From assembly GCA_039592335.1 (NCBI GenBank), contig JBDHBX010000001.1, positions 226,986-290,985 on the forward strand: 64,000 bases of DNA, in the 5' to 3' direction. Source of the DNA: WVYX01 sp039592335. GTDB lineage: Bacteria > Gemmatimonadota > Gemmatimonadetes > Gemmatimonadales > GWC2-71-9. How positions within the stretch are numbered: position 1 is the stretch's first letter; each line of letters opens with the position of its first letter. The position numbers and the translations under genes are program-made. The notes beneath the pieces are model-generated. The model did not search any database, was not told the DNA's origin, and saw nothing but the letters and a program-made list of their open reading frames with translations. Positions 24,782 to 35,537 of this stretch are shown piece by piece.

Positions 24782-27099
24782 GAGACGAACGTGACCGCCT
24801 CTATTGGATCGAGGGGGACGTTCCCCACGCGCCCGCTCCCGATCAGGGGCCGGATCCGTGGGGTGAGACCAAGGTCGTCGGCACCAAGCGGCCGCGGGTG
24901 GACGGGTACGAGCGCGTGAGCGGCACGGCCGTCTATCCGTCCGACCTCACCCTGCCCCACATGCTGTACGGCGCGATCCTGCGTTGTCCCCACGCGCACG
25001 CGCGGGTGAACGGCGTGAATACCACCGCCGCCGAGAAGATGCCCGGCGTGCGAGCGGTGCTCAGTGGGTTCACGCCGGATGACGCCGCCACCGCACCGCA
25101 CTCAGGGTTCATCCGCACCCGCCTGTTCAATCCGGAGTGCCGCTACGAGGGCGAGACGGTGGCCGCCGTGGCGGCGGAGACACCGTACCAGGCATGGGAC
25201 GCCGTGCGGGCGATCCGCGCTGACTACGAGGTGCTGCCGTTCGTCTCGGACGAGCGCCGCGCGCTCGACGCGGACGCGCCGAAGGTGCAGGACGAAGGCA
25301 ACCAGGTAGGCGACACCCAGCACTACGGTCGCGGCGACATCGAGGCAGGGTTCGCGGAGGCCGACGTGATCCTGGAGCAGACCTACCGCACCGAGTGCGA
25401 GATCCACACGCCGATGGAGCCGCACGGATGCGTCACCCGGTGGGACGGCGACGCGCTCACGGTGTGGGAGTCCACCCAAGGCGTGTACAACATCCAGAAC
25501 ACGGTCGCCGCTTCGCTCGGGATGCCGCTCTCCAAGGTGCGTGTGATCGGGCACTACATGGGCGGCGGCTTCGGGGCCAAGCTCCAGCCCGGCAGGTACA
25601 CCCTGATCGCGTCGCTGCTGGCCAAGCGGACGGCCCGACCGGTGAAGCTGGTGCTCACCCGCGAGGAGACGTGCCTCGCGGTGGGGAACCGACCGCCCAG
25701 CAACATGTGGCTCAAGGCGGGGGTGAAACGGGACGGCACGCTCACGGCGTTCGAGTATGTGGGAAGCGGCGCCAGCGGGGCCTACCGCGCTGGCGGTGTC
25801 TCGCTGCTCGACTGGCAGGTGCGAGACCTGTACACCTGCCCCAACGTCCGCACCGAGCTCACCAACATCTACATCAACGCGGGACCTGCGCGGCCGTTTC
25901 GCGCCCCGGGGCACCCCCAGTGCTCCTGGGCGCTGGAGCAGACGATGGACGCGCTGGCCGAGGCGATCGGCATGGACCCGGTGGAGCTGCGGCTCAAGAA
26001 CATCCCGACTTTCAGCCAGGCGCGGGACGGGAGACCCTACACCACGACCGGCCTCCGCGAGTGCCTCGAGGAGGGCGCCAAGGCGTTCGGCTGGAGCGAG
26101 GCACGGGCGGCGACCGCGGCGGACGGTGACGGACACATCAAGCGCGGCGTCGGCATGGCCGGCGCCCTGTGGGGCTACGGCGCCGGCGGGCCTCCGTGCA
26201 CGGTGTTCGTAAAGGTGTTCGCCGACGGCAGCGTCAACCTCAACATGGGGGCCAGCGACATCGGCACCGGCACCAAGACCGTCATGGCCATGGTGGTCGC
26301 CGAGGAGCTGGGCGTGGATCCCAACAGCGTGCAGATCGACCACGCCGACACCGGCACCACCGCGTACGCCACGGCGAGTGGCGGCAGCAAGACGGTACCG
26401 ACCGAGTCGCCCACCGTGCGGTCGGCCGCGCTCGACGCCAAACGGCAGATCCTCGCGCTGGCGGCCGAGGAGTTGGAGGTGGACGCCGCCTCGCTCACGC
26501 TCGAGAACGGCAAGGTCGTTCCGGCCGACGATACCTCGCAGGCCAAGGCCTTGTCCGAGCTGCGTAGCCTCCGGCGGCGACGCATGATCACGGGCGTGGG
26601 CCACCGCGGCCCCAACCCGGCCGACAAGGTGACCTGTCCCTTCGCCGCGCAGTTCTGCGAGGTGGAGGTGAACACCAAGACCGGGGAGGTGAAGGTCCTG
26701 CGCTTCGTAGCCGCCCACGATAGCGGGCGGGTCATGAACCGACTCACCTACCAAAACCAGGTGTTCGGCGGCATCACCATGGGCATCGGGCTCGGCATGA
26801 CCGAGGAGCGGGTGCTCGATGGTGACCAGACGGGCAAGATGGTGAACAAGAATTGGCACGACTACAAGCTGCCGACTGCGCTCGACGTGCCGGCCGACAT
26901 GACCTGCGTGCCGATCGACGTGCCCGACCCGGAGGCCAACATTGCCGGGGCGAAGGGGATCGGCGAGCCGGCTACGATTCCCACTGCGGCGGCCCTCGCC
27001 AACGCGATCTACGACGCGACGGGCGTGCGCATCACCGAGACGCCGGCGAGTCCGCTCAAAGTAATTCAGGCGCTGACCGACGCCGGAAAGGGGGCGTGA
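24778..27099 (+). CDS. periplasmic aldehyde oxidoreductase, molybdenum-binding subunit (PaoC/YagR-like)
   Basis: A 773-residue molybdopterin subunit of the xanthine oxidase family. Visible are the RVDGYERVSGTAVYPSD entry, the GGGFGAK motif (YMGGGFGAKLQPG, about residue 261), PFRAPGHPQCSWALEQ, the GASDIGTGTKTVMA segment and the conserved catalytic Glu in GAKGIGEPATIPTAAALANAI (about Glu730). No signal peptide is seen; export would occur with the Tat-tagged small subunit. Gene order small-large-FAD differs from E. coli paoABC (small-FAD-large). Probable reaction: oxidation of aldehydes to carboxylates. Confidence 0.88.
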   Translation: MRDERDRLYWIEGDVPHAPAPDQGPDPWGETKVVGTKRPRVDGYERVSGTAVYPSDLTLPHMLYGAILRCPHAHARVNGVNTTAAEKMPGVRAVLSGFTPDDAATAPHSGFIRTRLFNPECRYEGETVAAVAAETPYQAWDAVRAIRADYEVLPFVSDERRALDADAPKVQDEGNQVGDTQHYGRGDIEAGFAEADVILEQTYRTECEIHTPMEPHGCVTRWDGDALTVWESTQGVYNIQNTVAASLGMPLSKVRVIGHYMGGGFGAKLQPGRYTLIASLLAKRTARPVKLVLTREETCLAVGNRPPSNMWLKAGVKRDGTLTAFEYVGSGASGAYRAGGVSLLDWQVRDLYTCPNVRTELTNIYINAGPARPFRAPGHPQCSWALEQTMDALAEAIGMDPVELRLKNIPTFSQARDGRPYTTTGLRECLEEGAKAFGWSEARAATAADGDGHIKRGVGMAGALWGYGAGGPPCTVFVKVFADGSVNLNMGASDIGTGTKTVMAMVVAEELGVDPNSVQIDHADTGTTAYATASGGSKTVPTESPTVRSAALDAKRQILALAAEELEVDAASLTLENGKVVPADDTSQAKALSELRSLRRRRMITGVGHRGPNPADKVTCPFAAQFCEVEVNTKTGEVKVLRFVAAHDSGRVMNRLTYQNQVFGGITMGIGLGMTEERVLDGDQTGKMVNKNWHDYKLPTALDVPADMTCVPIDVPDPEANIAGAKGIGEPATIPTAAALANAIYDATGVRITETPASPLKVIQALTDAGKGA

Positions 27100-27102
27100 G
27101 CC

Positions 27103-28080
27103 ATGCTGCCGCAATTCAGCTACGTGCGCGCGACCTCTCTCGACGAGGCGCTCCAGCACCTGGGAACCGACGACGCGCGTCTCTGCGCCGGCGGCTCCGA
27201 CCTGATCGGCTGCCTGCGGGATGAGGTCTTCGAGTGCTCCAAGGTGGTGAGCCTCTCCGGGATCGAACAGCTCAAGGGCATCGACCGTATTGGGCACGCC
27301 GGTGTCCGCATCGGCGCTCTCACGAGCATCGCGGAGGTCGCGAGCGATCCACTGGTCAATCGCGGGTTCACCGCCCTGGCGCAGGCCGCGGCCGCGGTGG
27401 CGAGCCCGCAGCTCCGCAACCAGGGCACCATCGGCGGCAACATCTGCCAGAAGCCGCGCTGCTGGTACTACCGGGGCGAGTTCCACTGCCTGCGCAAGGG
27501 CGGCACCACGTGCTACGCCCTGGCGGGCGAGAACCACTTCCACGCCGTGTTGGGCGGCGCGCGATGCTACTCCGTGCACCCGTCAGATACCGCTCCAGCA
27601 CTCATCGCCCTGGGAGCGAGCGCCCGGGTCACGGGATCGCAGGGCACGCGTCTCGTGCCGATGGAGGAGTTCTACGTTCCGCCCAGCACCGACCCACAGC
27701 GTGAGACCGTGCTGGAGCCGGATGAGCTCGTCTCTGAAATCACGCTCCCCGCACCGGCACCCGGACTCAGGAGCTCTTACCGAAAGGTGCGGGCCCGGGG
27801 CTCATGGGACTTCTCGCTGGCGGGAGTGGCGCTCGCGCTCCAGTTCGACGGCGACCGTGTCGTCGCGGGGCGGGTGGTGCTGAGCGGCGCCGCCCCGATC
27901 CCGTGGCGCTCCGCGGAGGCGGAGGCGGCGATCACGGGCCAGCGACTGGACGAGACGACGGCCCGCGGGGCAGCGGAGGCGGCGATGCAAGACGCCGTGG
28001 CCCTCAAGCGCAACGGGTACAAGATCCTCCTCTTCAAGGGGGTGATCGAGGAGGAGTTACTGAAGCTCACCCAGGTGTGA
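27103..28080 (+). CDS. periplasmic aldehyde oxidoreductase, FAD subunit with extra [4Fe-4S] loop (PaoB/YagS-like)
   Basis: A 325-residue FAD-binding subunit of the CoxM/XdhB family. FAD segments are LCAGGSDLIG and the ASPQLRNQGTIGGNI block. After it comes an insertion with four cysteines, CQKPRCWYYRGEFHC ... GGTTCYA, matching the additional [4Fe-4S] loop known from PaoB and from 4-hydroxybenzoyl-CoA reductase HcrB. It lies 3 bases after the large-subunit gene. The Tat-exported partner argues for the PaoABC rather than the cytoplasmic HcrABC assignment. No XdhC-like chaperone (PaoD) is visible nearby. Confidence 0.88.
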   Translation: MLPQFSYVRATSLDEALQHLGTDDARLCAGGSDLIGCLRDEVFECSKVVSLSGIEQLKGIDRIGHAGVRIGALTSIAEVASDPLVNRGFTALAQAAAAVASPQLRNQGTIGGNICQKPRCWYYRGEFHCLRKGGTTCYALAGENHFHAVLGGARCYSVHPSDTAPALIALGASARVTGSQGTRLVPMEEFYVPPSTDPQRETVLEPDELVSEITLPAPAPGLRSSYRKVRARGSWDFSLAGVALALQFDGDRVVAGRVVLSGAAPIPWRSAEAEAAITGQRLDETTARGAAEAAMQDAVALKRNGYKILLFKGVIEEELLKLTQV

Positions 28081-28279
28081 GCGACCTCCGCACCGCCACG
28101 TGCCCGCGTCCCCACAGCCCGGCTCATGGGTTGCGGGGACGTGGTTTCGGGACGGCTGGAGGGCACGTTGCAATTCCCATCCGCGGCTATACGTTTCCAA
28201 TTCCTGGTAGGGTGGTGGGGTGGTGTCCTCTCGCATCACGCCCTCGATAGCAGGTGACGTACACGTCAGAGGAAGTCCG

Positions 28280-29497
28280 ATGACCATCAGCCTGATTGGC
28301 AAATCGATCGGCGAATCGGCGACCCTGAAGCTGAACGAGACCGCGGCGATCCTCCGCGCGAAAGGGGAGCCGGTCATTCATCTCGGCGGCGGCGAGCCCA
28401 AGACCAAGCCGCCCATTGACGCGTTGGTGGCGGCGGCGGCCCTGCTCAGCTCGGGTGAGGTGCGCTACACGCCCGCGGACGGCATTCCCGCCTTGAAGCA
28501 GGCCGTCATCCGGTACACCGAGGAGTTCTACAACCGCAAGGTGGAGCCGGAGAACGTGATCGCCTCCGGCGGTGCGAAGCAATCGGTCATGGTGTGCCTT
28601 CAGGCGATCCTGAACCCGCAGGACGAGGTGATCTTCCCGGTCCCGTATTGGGTGAGCTATCCCGAAATGGTGAAGCTCTGCGGTGCGGTGCCGGTGCCGG
28701 TGCGGCCCGAGGACGGTTCATTCCACCCGCGCATTCAGGAGATCGAGCAGAACATCACGTCCTACACCAAGGCCGTGATCATCAACAGCCCCAACAACCC
28801 GTCCGGCGCGATGTACTCGGAGGAGTTCATCGCCGCGATCGTGGAGCTGTGTGAGAAGCGCGGGCTCTACCTGCTCATGGACGACATCTACCACCGGCTG
28901 ATCTTCGATGGCCGCAGGCCGATCAACTGCTACAACTACGCCAAGGACCTGTCGGAGAACTCCAAGTTGGTCGTGATCAACGGCGTCTCGAAGCAGTATG
29001 CCATGACGGGGTTCCGCATCGGCTGGGCCGTGGCCAACAAGAAACTCGTGGAGGTGATGACCAACATCCAGGGCCATCAAACCTCCGGGCCGTCCGCGTT
29101 GCTGCAGCACGCGGCCGTGGCCGCGATCAACGGTGTCCAGACGAGCGTGGAGAGCCTGCGCGTCACGCTAGAGAACAACCGCAACGTGATGATGGCGCAG
29201 CTCGGCTCGTTCGACGGCGTCAGGGCGACCAAGCCGGACGGCACCTTCTACAGCTTCGCCGACTTCAGCACCTACAACAAGAACTCCACGAAGCTGGCCG
29301 AATTCCTGGTGGACAAGGTCCGGGTCGTGACGGTACCGGGTGTGGAGTTCGGCATGGAAGGTTACCTGCGACTCTCCACGTGCGGCTCGATCAAGGACAT
29401 CAAGGATGGCATCGAGCGAATCAAGTGGGCGCTCGACCCGAACGCTCCGAACGAGCTGTACATCGGCGACCGCAAGCTCGTGCGGGACTGGATGTAG
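28280..29497 (+). CDS. pyridoxal-phosphate aminotransferase, class I (aspartate aminotransferase-like)
   Basis: A 405-residue fold-type I aminotransferase. It carries GGGEPKTKPP near residue 36, the cofactor-binding ASGGAKQS and INSPNNPSGAMYS segments, the DDIY tetrad near residue 207, and the Schiff-base Lys in NGVSKQYAMTGFRIGW near residue 239. LSTCGS near the C-terminus corresponds to the substrate-carboxylate Arg region (YLRLS). The family includes aspartate and branched or aromatic amino acid aminotransferases; amino-donor specificity is uncertain. The ATG follows AGAGGA and was chosen over a start 20 codons upstream that lacks a ribosome site. A 75-base gap separates it from pckA. Confidence 0.88.
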   Translation: MTISLIGKSIGESATLKLNETAAILRAKGEPVIHLGGGEPKTKPPIDALVAAAALLSSGEVRYTPADGIPALKQAVIRYTEEFYNRKVEPENVIASGGAKQSVMVCLQAILNPQDEVIFPVPYWVSYPEMVKLCGAVPVPVRPEDGSFHPRIQEIEQNITSYTKAVIINSPNNPSGAMYSEEFIAAIVELCEKRGLYLLMDDIYHRLIFDGRRPINCYNYAKDLSENSKLVVINGVSKQYAMTGFRIGWAVANKKLVEVMTNIQGHQTSGPSALLQHAAVAAINGVQTSVESLRVTLENNRNVMMAQLGSFDGVRATKPDGTFYSFADFSTYNKNSTKLAEFLVDKVRVVTVPGVEFGMEGYLRLSTCGSIKDIKDGIERIKWALDPNAPNELYIGDRKLVRDWM

Positions 29498-29572
29498 ACG
29501 ATCACAGGCGACGGGCGCGGCGCCCGGGCACGGATCACGGCTCCCCGCTCCCTGCTGACTGAGGAAGGCACC

Positions 29573-31231
<1,659 letters not shown>

Positions 31232-31243
31232 GCAGGAGGGCAC

Positions 31244-31597
31244 ATGAGCGAGACCCGGCGCAATCAGTTCATCAAGCGGCTGTCCTCGGTGGGCATGGGG
31301 ACACGGGAGTCGGTCCACGTGCTCCTCGGGAGCATCGTGTACGACGTGCGGGAGCACGTGGTGCGCAAGCAGTTCAAGGACGCAGAGATGGATGCGGTGG
31401 TCGCGTTCCACGACCAGGCAGAGGCGCTGTGGCGCGACACGCTCTCCACCGACCCGCCGCTCGACGCCGAGCAGATGGTCGCCCGCCTGGCAAAGCTGCG
31501 CGACGCCTGCGCGGGACCACTGGGACTCTATCAGGCCAAGCTGGACCGGGGGGTGCGGAGTGCGGAAGAGTTCCAGAAGGAGCACTCGCAGGAGTGA
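31244..31597 (+). CDS. hypothetical protein downstream of pckA
   Basis: A 117-residue, helix-rich, cytoplasmic protein without signal or membrane segments. I do not recognise a family. AGGAGG precedes its ATG at good distance, and the stop overlaps or abuts the start of the next small gene, so it is part of a pckA-led transcript. Codon use matches its neighbours (strong G/C at third positions), which supports it as a real gene. Confidence 0.7.
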   Translation: MSETRRNQFIKRLSSVGMGTRESVHVLLGSIVYDVREHVVRKQFKDAEMDAVVAFHDQAEALWRDTLSTDPPLDAEQMVARLAKLRDACAGPLGLYQAKLDRGVRSAEEFQKEHSQE

Positions 31598-31599
31598 GC

Positions 31600-32067
31600 G
31601 TGCTGCGCAGATCGCATTCGGTCCGTATAGGCGGCGCCGCGGCGGGATTCCTCTCCCTCGCGGCGTTGCTGCTCGTGGCGGGCGCCTGCGGGAATGACTC
31701 CGGCCCCGATCCGGCGGAGCTTCTCGGTATCTGGGATTACCGACTCGCCTACCAGGACAGCGTAACGCGAGGCACCCTGGTGGTCGTGGGAACCGTGGCG
31801 ATCGACCAGGCTGCCGACACGACGTTCAGCGGCACGTTCAGTCTCACCGACGCGTCGCCGGGGGCGCTGGCGGTGGACCAGACCATGCCGGTGCTCGGAG
31901 TCGTGACCGACGGCTTGGTGGACTTCCGGATCGACGGCTCACAGGCCACGGTGCGGCATCGCGGCGATTACGACTCCAGCATCATGTTCGGTGTCGCCCA
32001 GGCGACGCCGACCGTCGCCGATACGCTCCTCTTCACCATGTGGTGGTCATCGGAGAACCGACCATGA
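31600..32067 (+). CDS. predicted lipoprotein
   Basis: A protein of about 155 residues with a lipoprotein signal: RRSHSVRIGG, a hydrophobic core FLSLAALLLV and lipobox VAGAC. The mature part is small and beta-rich (ELLGIWDYRLAY, GTLVVVGTVAIDQ, TFSGTFSLTD, VDFRIDG), resembling lipocalin-like uncharacterised lipoproteins. The start is uncertain: GTG 31600 has AGGAG five bases upstream, GTG 31594 overlaps the previous stop. Its stop overlaps the ATG of the next gene (ATGA). Confidence 0.65.
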   Translation: MLRRSHSVRIGGAAAGFLSLAALLLVAGACGNDSGPDPAELLGIWDYRLAYQDSVTRGTLVVVGTVAIDQAADTTFSGTFSLTDASPGALAVDQTMPVLGVVTDGLVDFRIDGSQATVRHRGDYDSSIMFGVAQATPTVADTLLFTMWWSSENRP

Positions 32068-32342
32068 AAGCCATTGCGGAAGTGCAGGTCATACCCATCG
32101 GGACCGGCGTGTCGGTGCGCGAGGAGGTGAAGCGCGCGCACCGCGTGCTGGAGGAGGCTGATCTCATCGCCCAGCTCCACTCCAACGGCACCAACCTGCA
32201 AGGAGAGTTGGAGGAGATCTTCGCGGCCATCGTGCGGGTGCACGCGATGCTGCACGCCGAAGGGACGGTGCGGCTCTCCACCCACATCAAGATCGGCACC
32301 CGCACCGACAAGGATCCCACCCTCACGGGCAAGCTGTTCTAG
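32064..32342 (+). CDS. MTH1187/YkoF-like (UPF0045) thiamine-binding family protein
   Basis: A 92-residue protein starting MKAIAEVQVIPIGTGVSVREEVKRAHRVLEE and ending LSTHIKIGTRTDK, the pattern of the UPF0045/MTH1187 family, a ferredoxin-like fold that forms tetramers and in some members binds thiamine. The typical central block TxLEGELEEIFxAIxxxH is visible as NLQGELEEIFAAIVRVH. It is translationally coupled to the upstream lipoprotein. Function in this context is unknown. Confidence 0.85.
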   Translation: MKAIAEVQVIPIGTGVSVREEVKRAHRVLEEADLIAQLHSNGTNLQGELEEIFAAIVRVHAMLHAEGTVRLSTHIKIGTRTDKDPTLTGKLF

Positions 32343-32357
32343 CGCCCCGCAGTCCCG

Positions 32358-32388
32358 GGCCCCGCGGGTACCGTGCGCTTGCGGGGCC
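32358..32388 (+). terminator. GC-rich hairpin, possible terminator
   Basis: GGCCCCGC (32358-32365) pairs with GCGGGGCC (32381-32388) around a 15-base loop, 16 bases after the stop of the last gene in the pckA group. The following bases are only weakly T-rich (TCCTCCATTTC), so efficiency is uncertain. The rest of the 179-base gap up to the next gene shows no recognised feature. Confidence 0.4.
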
Positions 32389-32521
32389 TCCTCCATTTCG
32401 GAGAGATTTCATCGAGATGATACGTCCGGGCCGCCCCCGTGAAACCCCCGCGCACGCCGCGGCGTAAGGGGGGTGATCGGACAGATCCTCAGGCTCCGAG
32501 GCGGAATCGAGGTCTCCACAT

Positions 32522-33640
32522 ATGCCATCCCGTGCCATCCCCATCGCGGGCGGGCTCGTGCTGCTCACGGCGGTCGGTATCGGCTGTTCCGCGGCCGGCG
32601 GTGACGAGAACGCTCCAGCCTACCCGTTCGAGGTCGGCGTCGCCGAGCGAGGCGCCATCCAGGTCAAGATCGAAGAGACCGGCGTGGTCGAGCCGGAGCG
32701 CCAGATTGTCGTCAAGTCACCCATCTCGGGCGTCGTGCGCACGCTGCACGTCCGGGAGGGCGACTCGGTGCGGGCCGGCCAGTTGCTGGCGACGATCGTT
32801 CCGGATATCGCCCAGGCCAACTTCCTGTCACAGCTGCGCAGCGACATCAGCGCCGCCGAGATCTCGGTGAACAACCTGCGGAGGGAATACGAGCGTGCCC
32901 TGGAGCTCGAGGCGCGCTCGCTCATTTCCGACGCCGATCTCGAGACCGCGCGGGTCGCGCTGGAGCAGGCGGAGAACGATCTGCATGCGAGTCGGGCCCA
33001 GCTGCGCCTGATGGAGGAGAGCGGCGTCAGCGCCACGGACGACGCGCAGTCCGCCCGCATCACGGCACCCGTGGCGGGTGTCGTGATCCTGCGCGGCGTC
33101 GAGGAAGGTGAGACCGTGGTGGGTGGCACCAGCGCTTTCGGCGGCGGCACCGAGCTGTTCACCATTGCGGATCTCTCGACCCTGCTGATCAACGCTGCGA
33201 TCAACGAGGTGGACATCGGCAAAGTGAGCGCGGGCGATATCGTGTCGATCACGGTGGACGCCTTCCCGGGGGATACGGCCAGCGGCCTCGTGCGGCTCGT
33301 GCCTCCGGCCGCCCGCCTCCAGGAGCGCGTCCGTGTGTTCGATGTCGAGATCGAGGTCCAGGATGGAGCGGACATCCTGCGTCCCGGCATGACGGCGAAC
33401 GTGCAGATCTCGGGTCCCACGCGAGAGGACGTCGTACGACTCCCCGTGGAAGCCATCTTCTATGTGGAGGGACGCCCCACCGCCTACCGGTTGGTGAATA
33501 GCTCCGCCGAGCCGACACCGGTCACGCTAGGCTTGAGCGACCTCTCCTACGTCGAAATCCTCGACGGACTCGCCGAGGGTGACTCGGTCGCGCTCGAGGA
33601 TCCCGCCGAGGCGGCTCGCCGCGCACGTCTGGGGCGTTGA
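32522..33640 (+). CDS. efflux periplasmic adaptor (HlyD/MacA family), lipoprotein
   Basis: A 372-residue membrane-fusion protein. An N-terminal lipoprotein signal (IAGGLVLLTAVGIGC) anchors it. It shows the barrel-sandwich entry VKSPISGVVRTLHVREGDSVRAGQLLA, a coiled-coil hairpin (about residues 95-170), the lipoyl return RITAPVAGVVILRGVEEGETVVGG, a beta-barrel domain and a C-terminal membrane-proximal domain (VVRLPVEAIFYVEGRPTAY). Adaptors of this type link an ABC transporter to an outer-membrane channel. It leads an operon with an ATPase and two FtsX-like permeases; no TolC homologue is in the window. Confidence 0.9.
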   Translation: MPSRAIPIAGGLVLLTAVGIGCSAAGGDENAPAYPFEVGVAERGAIQVKIEETGVVEPERQIVVKSPISGVVRTLHVREGDSVRAGQLLATIVPDIAQANFLSQLRSDISAAEISVNNLRREYERALELEARSLISDADLETARVALEQAENDLHASRAQLRLMEESGVSATDDAQSARITAPVAGVVILRGVEEGETVVGGTSAFGGGTELFTIADLSTLLINAAINEVDIGKVSAGDIVSITVDAFPGDTASGLVRLVPPAARLQERVRVFDVEIEVQDGADILRPGMTANVQISGPTREDVVRLPVEAIFYVEGRPTAYRLVNSSAEPTPVTLGLSDLSYVEILDGLAEGDSVALEDPAEAARRARLGR

Positions 33641-33642
33641 CC

Positions 33643-34314
33643 ATGGCGCTGCTCGAGGCACACGAGATCACCAAGGTCTACCGGCTGGGACAGGTCGACG
33701 TCCGGGCGCTGCGCGGTGTCGACCTGGACGTGGAAGCCGGCGAGTACGTGGCCATCATGGGCCCGTCGGGATCCGGCAAGAGCACGCTCATGCACATCCT
33801 GGGCTGCCTCGACTCGGCCACGTCCGGGACCTACCACCTCGATGGGACGGACGTCAGCACGCTGCAGGGCCGGCCCCTCGCTCGGGTGCGGAATCAGAAG
33901 GTGGGGTTCGTGTTCCAGACCTTCAATCTCATGCCCAGACTGAACATCGAGGAGAACATCGCGCTCCCGCTGCAGTACCGCGGCGGGTTTTCGCGGCGGG
34001 CACGGCGCAAGCGCGCGCATGCGCTGCTGGAACGTCTGGGGTTGGGGAATCGCATCGGCCACCGGCCCGACCAGCTCTCCGGCGGGGAACGGCAGCGTGT
34101 GGCGATCGCTCGGGCCCTGATCGGCGAGCCGGCCATCCTCCTCGTGGATGAGCCGACCGGCAACCTCGACTCCACGGCCGGCGCGGAGGTCCTGAAGACG
34201 TTCCGCGAGGTCCATCAGAGCGGCAACACGATCGTGCTCGTCACGCACGACGCGAATGTCGCCACTGAGGCGCAGAGGACGGTGCACATCGCCGACGGGC
34301 AGGTGGCCGCGTGA
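33643..34314 (+). CDS. ABC transporter ATP-binding protein (MacB/LolD type)
   Basis: A 223-residue ATPase with Walker A GPSGSGKST near residue 40, Q-loop FVFQTFNLMPRL, signature LSGGERQRVAIARAL near 146, Walker B ILLVDEPTGNLDS and the H-loop VTHD. It belongs to the LolD/MacB/FtsE-type class that powers mechanotransmission transporters. ATG 33643 is used, 2 bases after the adaptor stop; an in-frame TTG two codons earlier overlaps that stop. The following permease overlaps by four bases. Confidence 0.93.
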   Translation: MALLEAHEITKVYRLGQVDVRALRGVDLDVEAGEYVAIMGPSGSGKSTLMHILGCLDSATSGTYHLDGTDVSTLQGRPLARVRNQKVGFVFQTFNLMPRLNIEENIALPLQYRGGFSRRARRKRAHALLERLGLGNRIGHRPDQLSGGERQRVAIARALIGEPAILLVDEPTGNLDSTAGAEVLKTFREVHQSGNTIVLVTHDANVATEAQRTVHIADGQVAA

Positions 34315-35537
34315 ACTTCTGGGAGTCGCTCCTCGTCGGGCTGGACGAGGCCCGACGCCATCTCGGCCAGACGCTGCTCTCGCTCCTGGGACTCATCCTG
34401 GGGACCGGGAGCATCGTGACGGTGCTCGCCCTGTTCGGCGGCCAGACGAAGATCACCCAGGAGTTCGTGGCCGAGGTCGGAGGGTTCGGCACGATCATCG
34501 TGCGCGACCGTGAGCTGCCGGAGCAGCCCTCCGCGCGTGAGCTCGCGTCGGATCGACTGACCTATCGGGATGCAGCCTACCTCAAGGACCACGCCACGAC
34601 CCTGTCCGCCGTCGCCCCCGGCTTCTACGACCAGATGGAGTACCGGGTGGGCAGCACACACTTCTCGGGACCCGTCGTCGGCACGACACCCGACTACGCC
34701 GTGATCAACGCCATTCGGCCGATGATGGGCCGCTACCTGAGCGATCTCGACGTGCGGCGCAAGGCCCGGGTCATGGTGCTGGGATGGAAGTACGCGGACT
34801 CCCTGTTCAATCACGCGGAGGACGCGCTGGACCAGCTCGTCAACCTCGCCGGAAAGAACTACCGCGTGGTGGGCATCATGGAGCGGGAGGAGTTCTACTT
34901 CGCCCCGTGGAGCGGCAATCAACTCGAGTACCGCAACGAGCGGGCTTACATCCCCATCACCACCGCCTTCAGCCAGTACACCGGGACCGACGACCATCTC
35001 GTGTTCCTCACGCTCAAGGCAGCCGCGCCCACCGGCGTGCAACTCGCACGGCAGCAGGTCACCGCCATGCTCTCGCTGCGCCACGGCGTCGAGGACTTCT
35101 CCATCGAGCGCTCCGGGAGCTTCGCCAACGACGACGCCCAGTTCTTCATGTTGTTCAACTTCATCTTCCTGGTGGTAGGCGTCATCTCGCTCGTCGCGGG
35201 CGGCGTGGTGATCGCGAACATCCTACTGGCTTCCGTGGTGGAGCGGGTGCGGGAGTTCGGCACGCGCATGGCCCTCGGAGCCACCGCGTTCCAGATCTTC
35301 GGGCAGGTCCTGGTGCAGGTGCTCGTGATCACAATGCTGGGCGGACTCGTCGGATTGGGGCTCGGCACCGCACTCACCGGCACCGTGGCGCACTTTATGA
35401 GCATGCCGGCTGCCGTCACAGGACCCATGGCCGCCGTGGCGATCGTCACCTCGCTCAGCGTCGGAGTGGTGGCCGGCATCTACCCCGCGATACGCGCAGC
35501 GCGGCTCTCACCGGTGGAGGCGCTGCGCTATGGCTAG
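34311..35537 (+). CDS. ABC transporter permease (MacB-like, FtsX domain)
   Basis: A 408-residue permease with an N-terminal membrane helix (LLSLLGLILGTGSIVTVLALFG), a MacB-type periplasmic core domain (about residues 45-260) and a C-terminal three-helix FtsX domain (FMLFNFIFLVVGVISLVAGGVVIANILLASVVERVREFGTRMALGA, then two further helices). The GTG start overlaps the ATPase stop. It ends inside the next permease gene with an 8-base overlap. Together the genes form a split MacAB-type efflux or secretion system; cargo unknown. Confidence 0.9.
   Translation: MNFWESLLVGLDEARRHLGQTLLSLLGLILGTGSIVTVLALFGGQTKITQEFVAEVGGFGTIIVRDRELPEQPSARELASDRLTYRDAAYLKDHATTLSAVAPGFYDQMEYRVGSTHFSGPVVGTTPDYAVINAIRPMMGRYLSDLDVRRKARVMVLGWKYADSLFNHAEDALDQLVNLAGKNYRVVGIMEREEFYFAPWSGNQLEYRNERAYIPITTAFSQYTGTDDHLVFLTLKAAAPTGVQLARQQVTAMLSLRHGVEDFSIERSGSFANDDAQFFMLFNFIFLVVGVISLVAGGVVIANILLASVVERVREFGTRMALGATAFQIFGQVLVQVLVITMLGGLVGLGLGTALTGTVAHFMSMPAAVTGPMAAVAIVTSLSVGVVAGIYPAIRAARLSPVEALRYG

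Noticed and set aside
25102..27579. 825-residue minus-strand frame opposite the molybdoenzyme genes
   Set aside because: Same reason: no motifs, strongly biased composition, fully covered by clear plus-strand genes.
24140..28080. Interpretation as 4-hydroxybenzoyl-CoA reductase (hcrABC) because of the extra [4Fe-4S] loop and proximity to bcr
   Set aside because: The Tat signal on the [2Fe-2S] subunit implies a periplasmic enzyme, incompatible with a CoA-thioester substrate; PaoABC-like fits better.
28083..28150. Inverted repeat CGTCCCC/GGGGACG after the FAD subunit gene as terminator
   Set aside because: The stem is only seven bases with a 21-base loop and no T tract; too weak to call.
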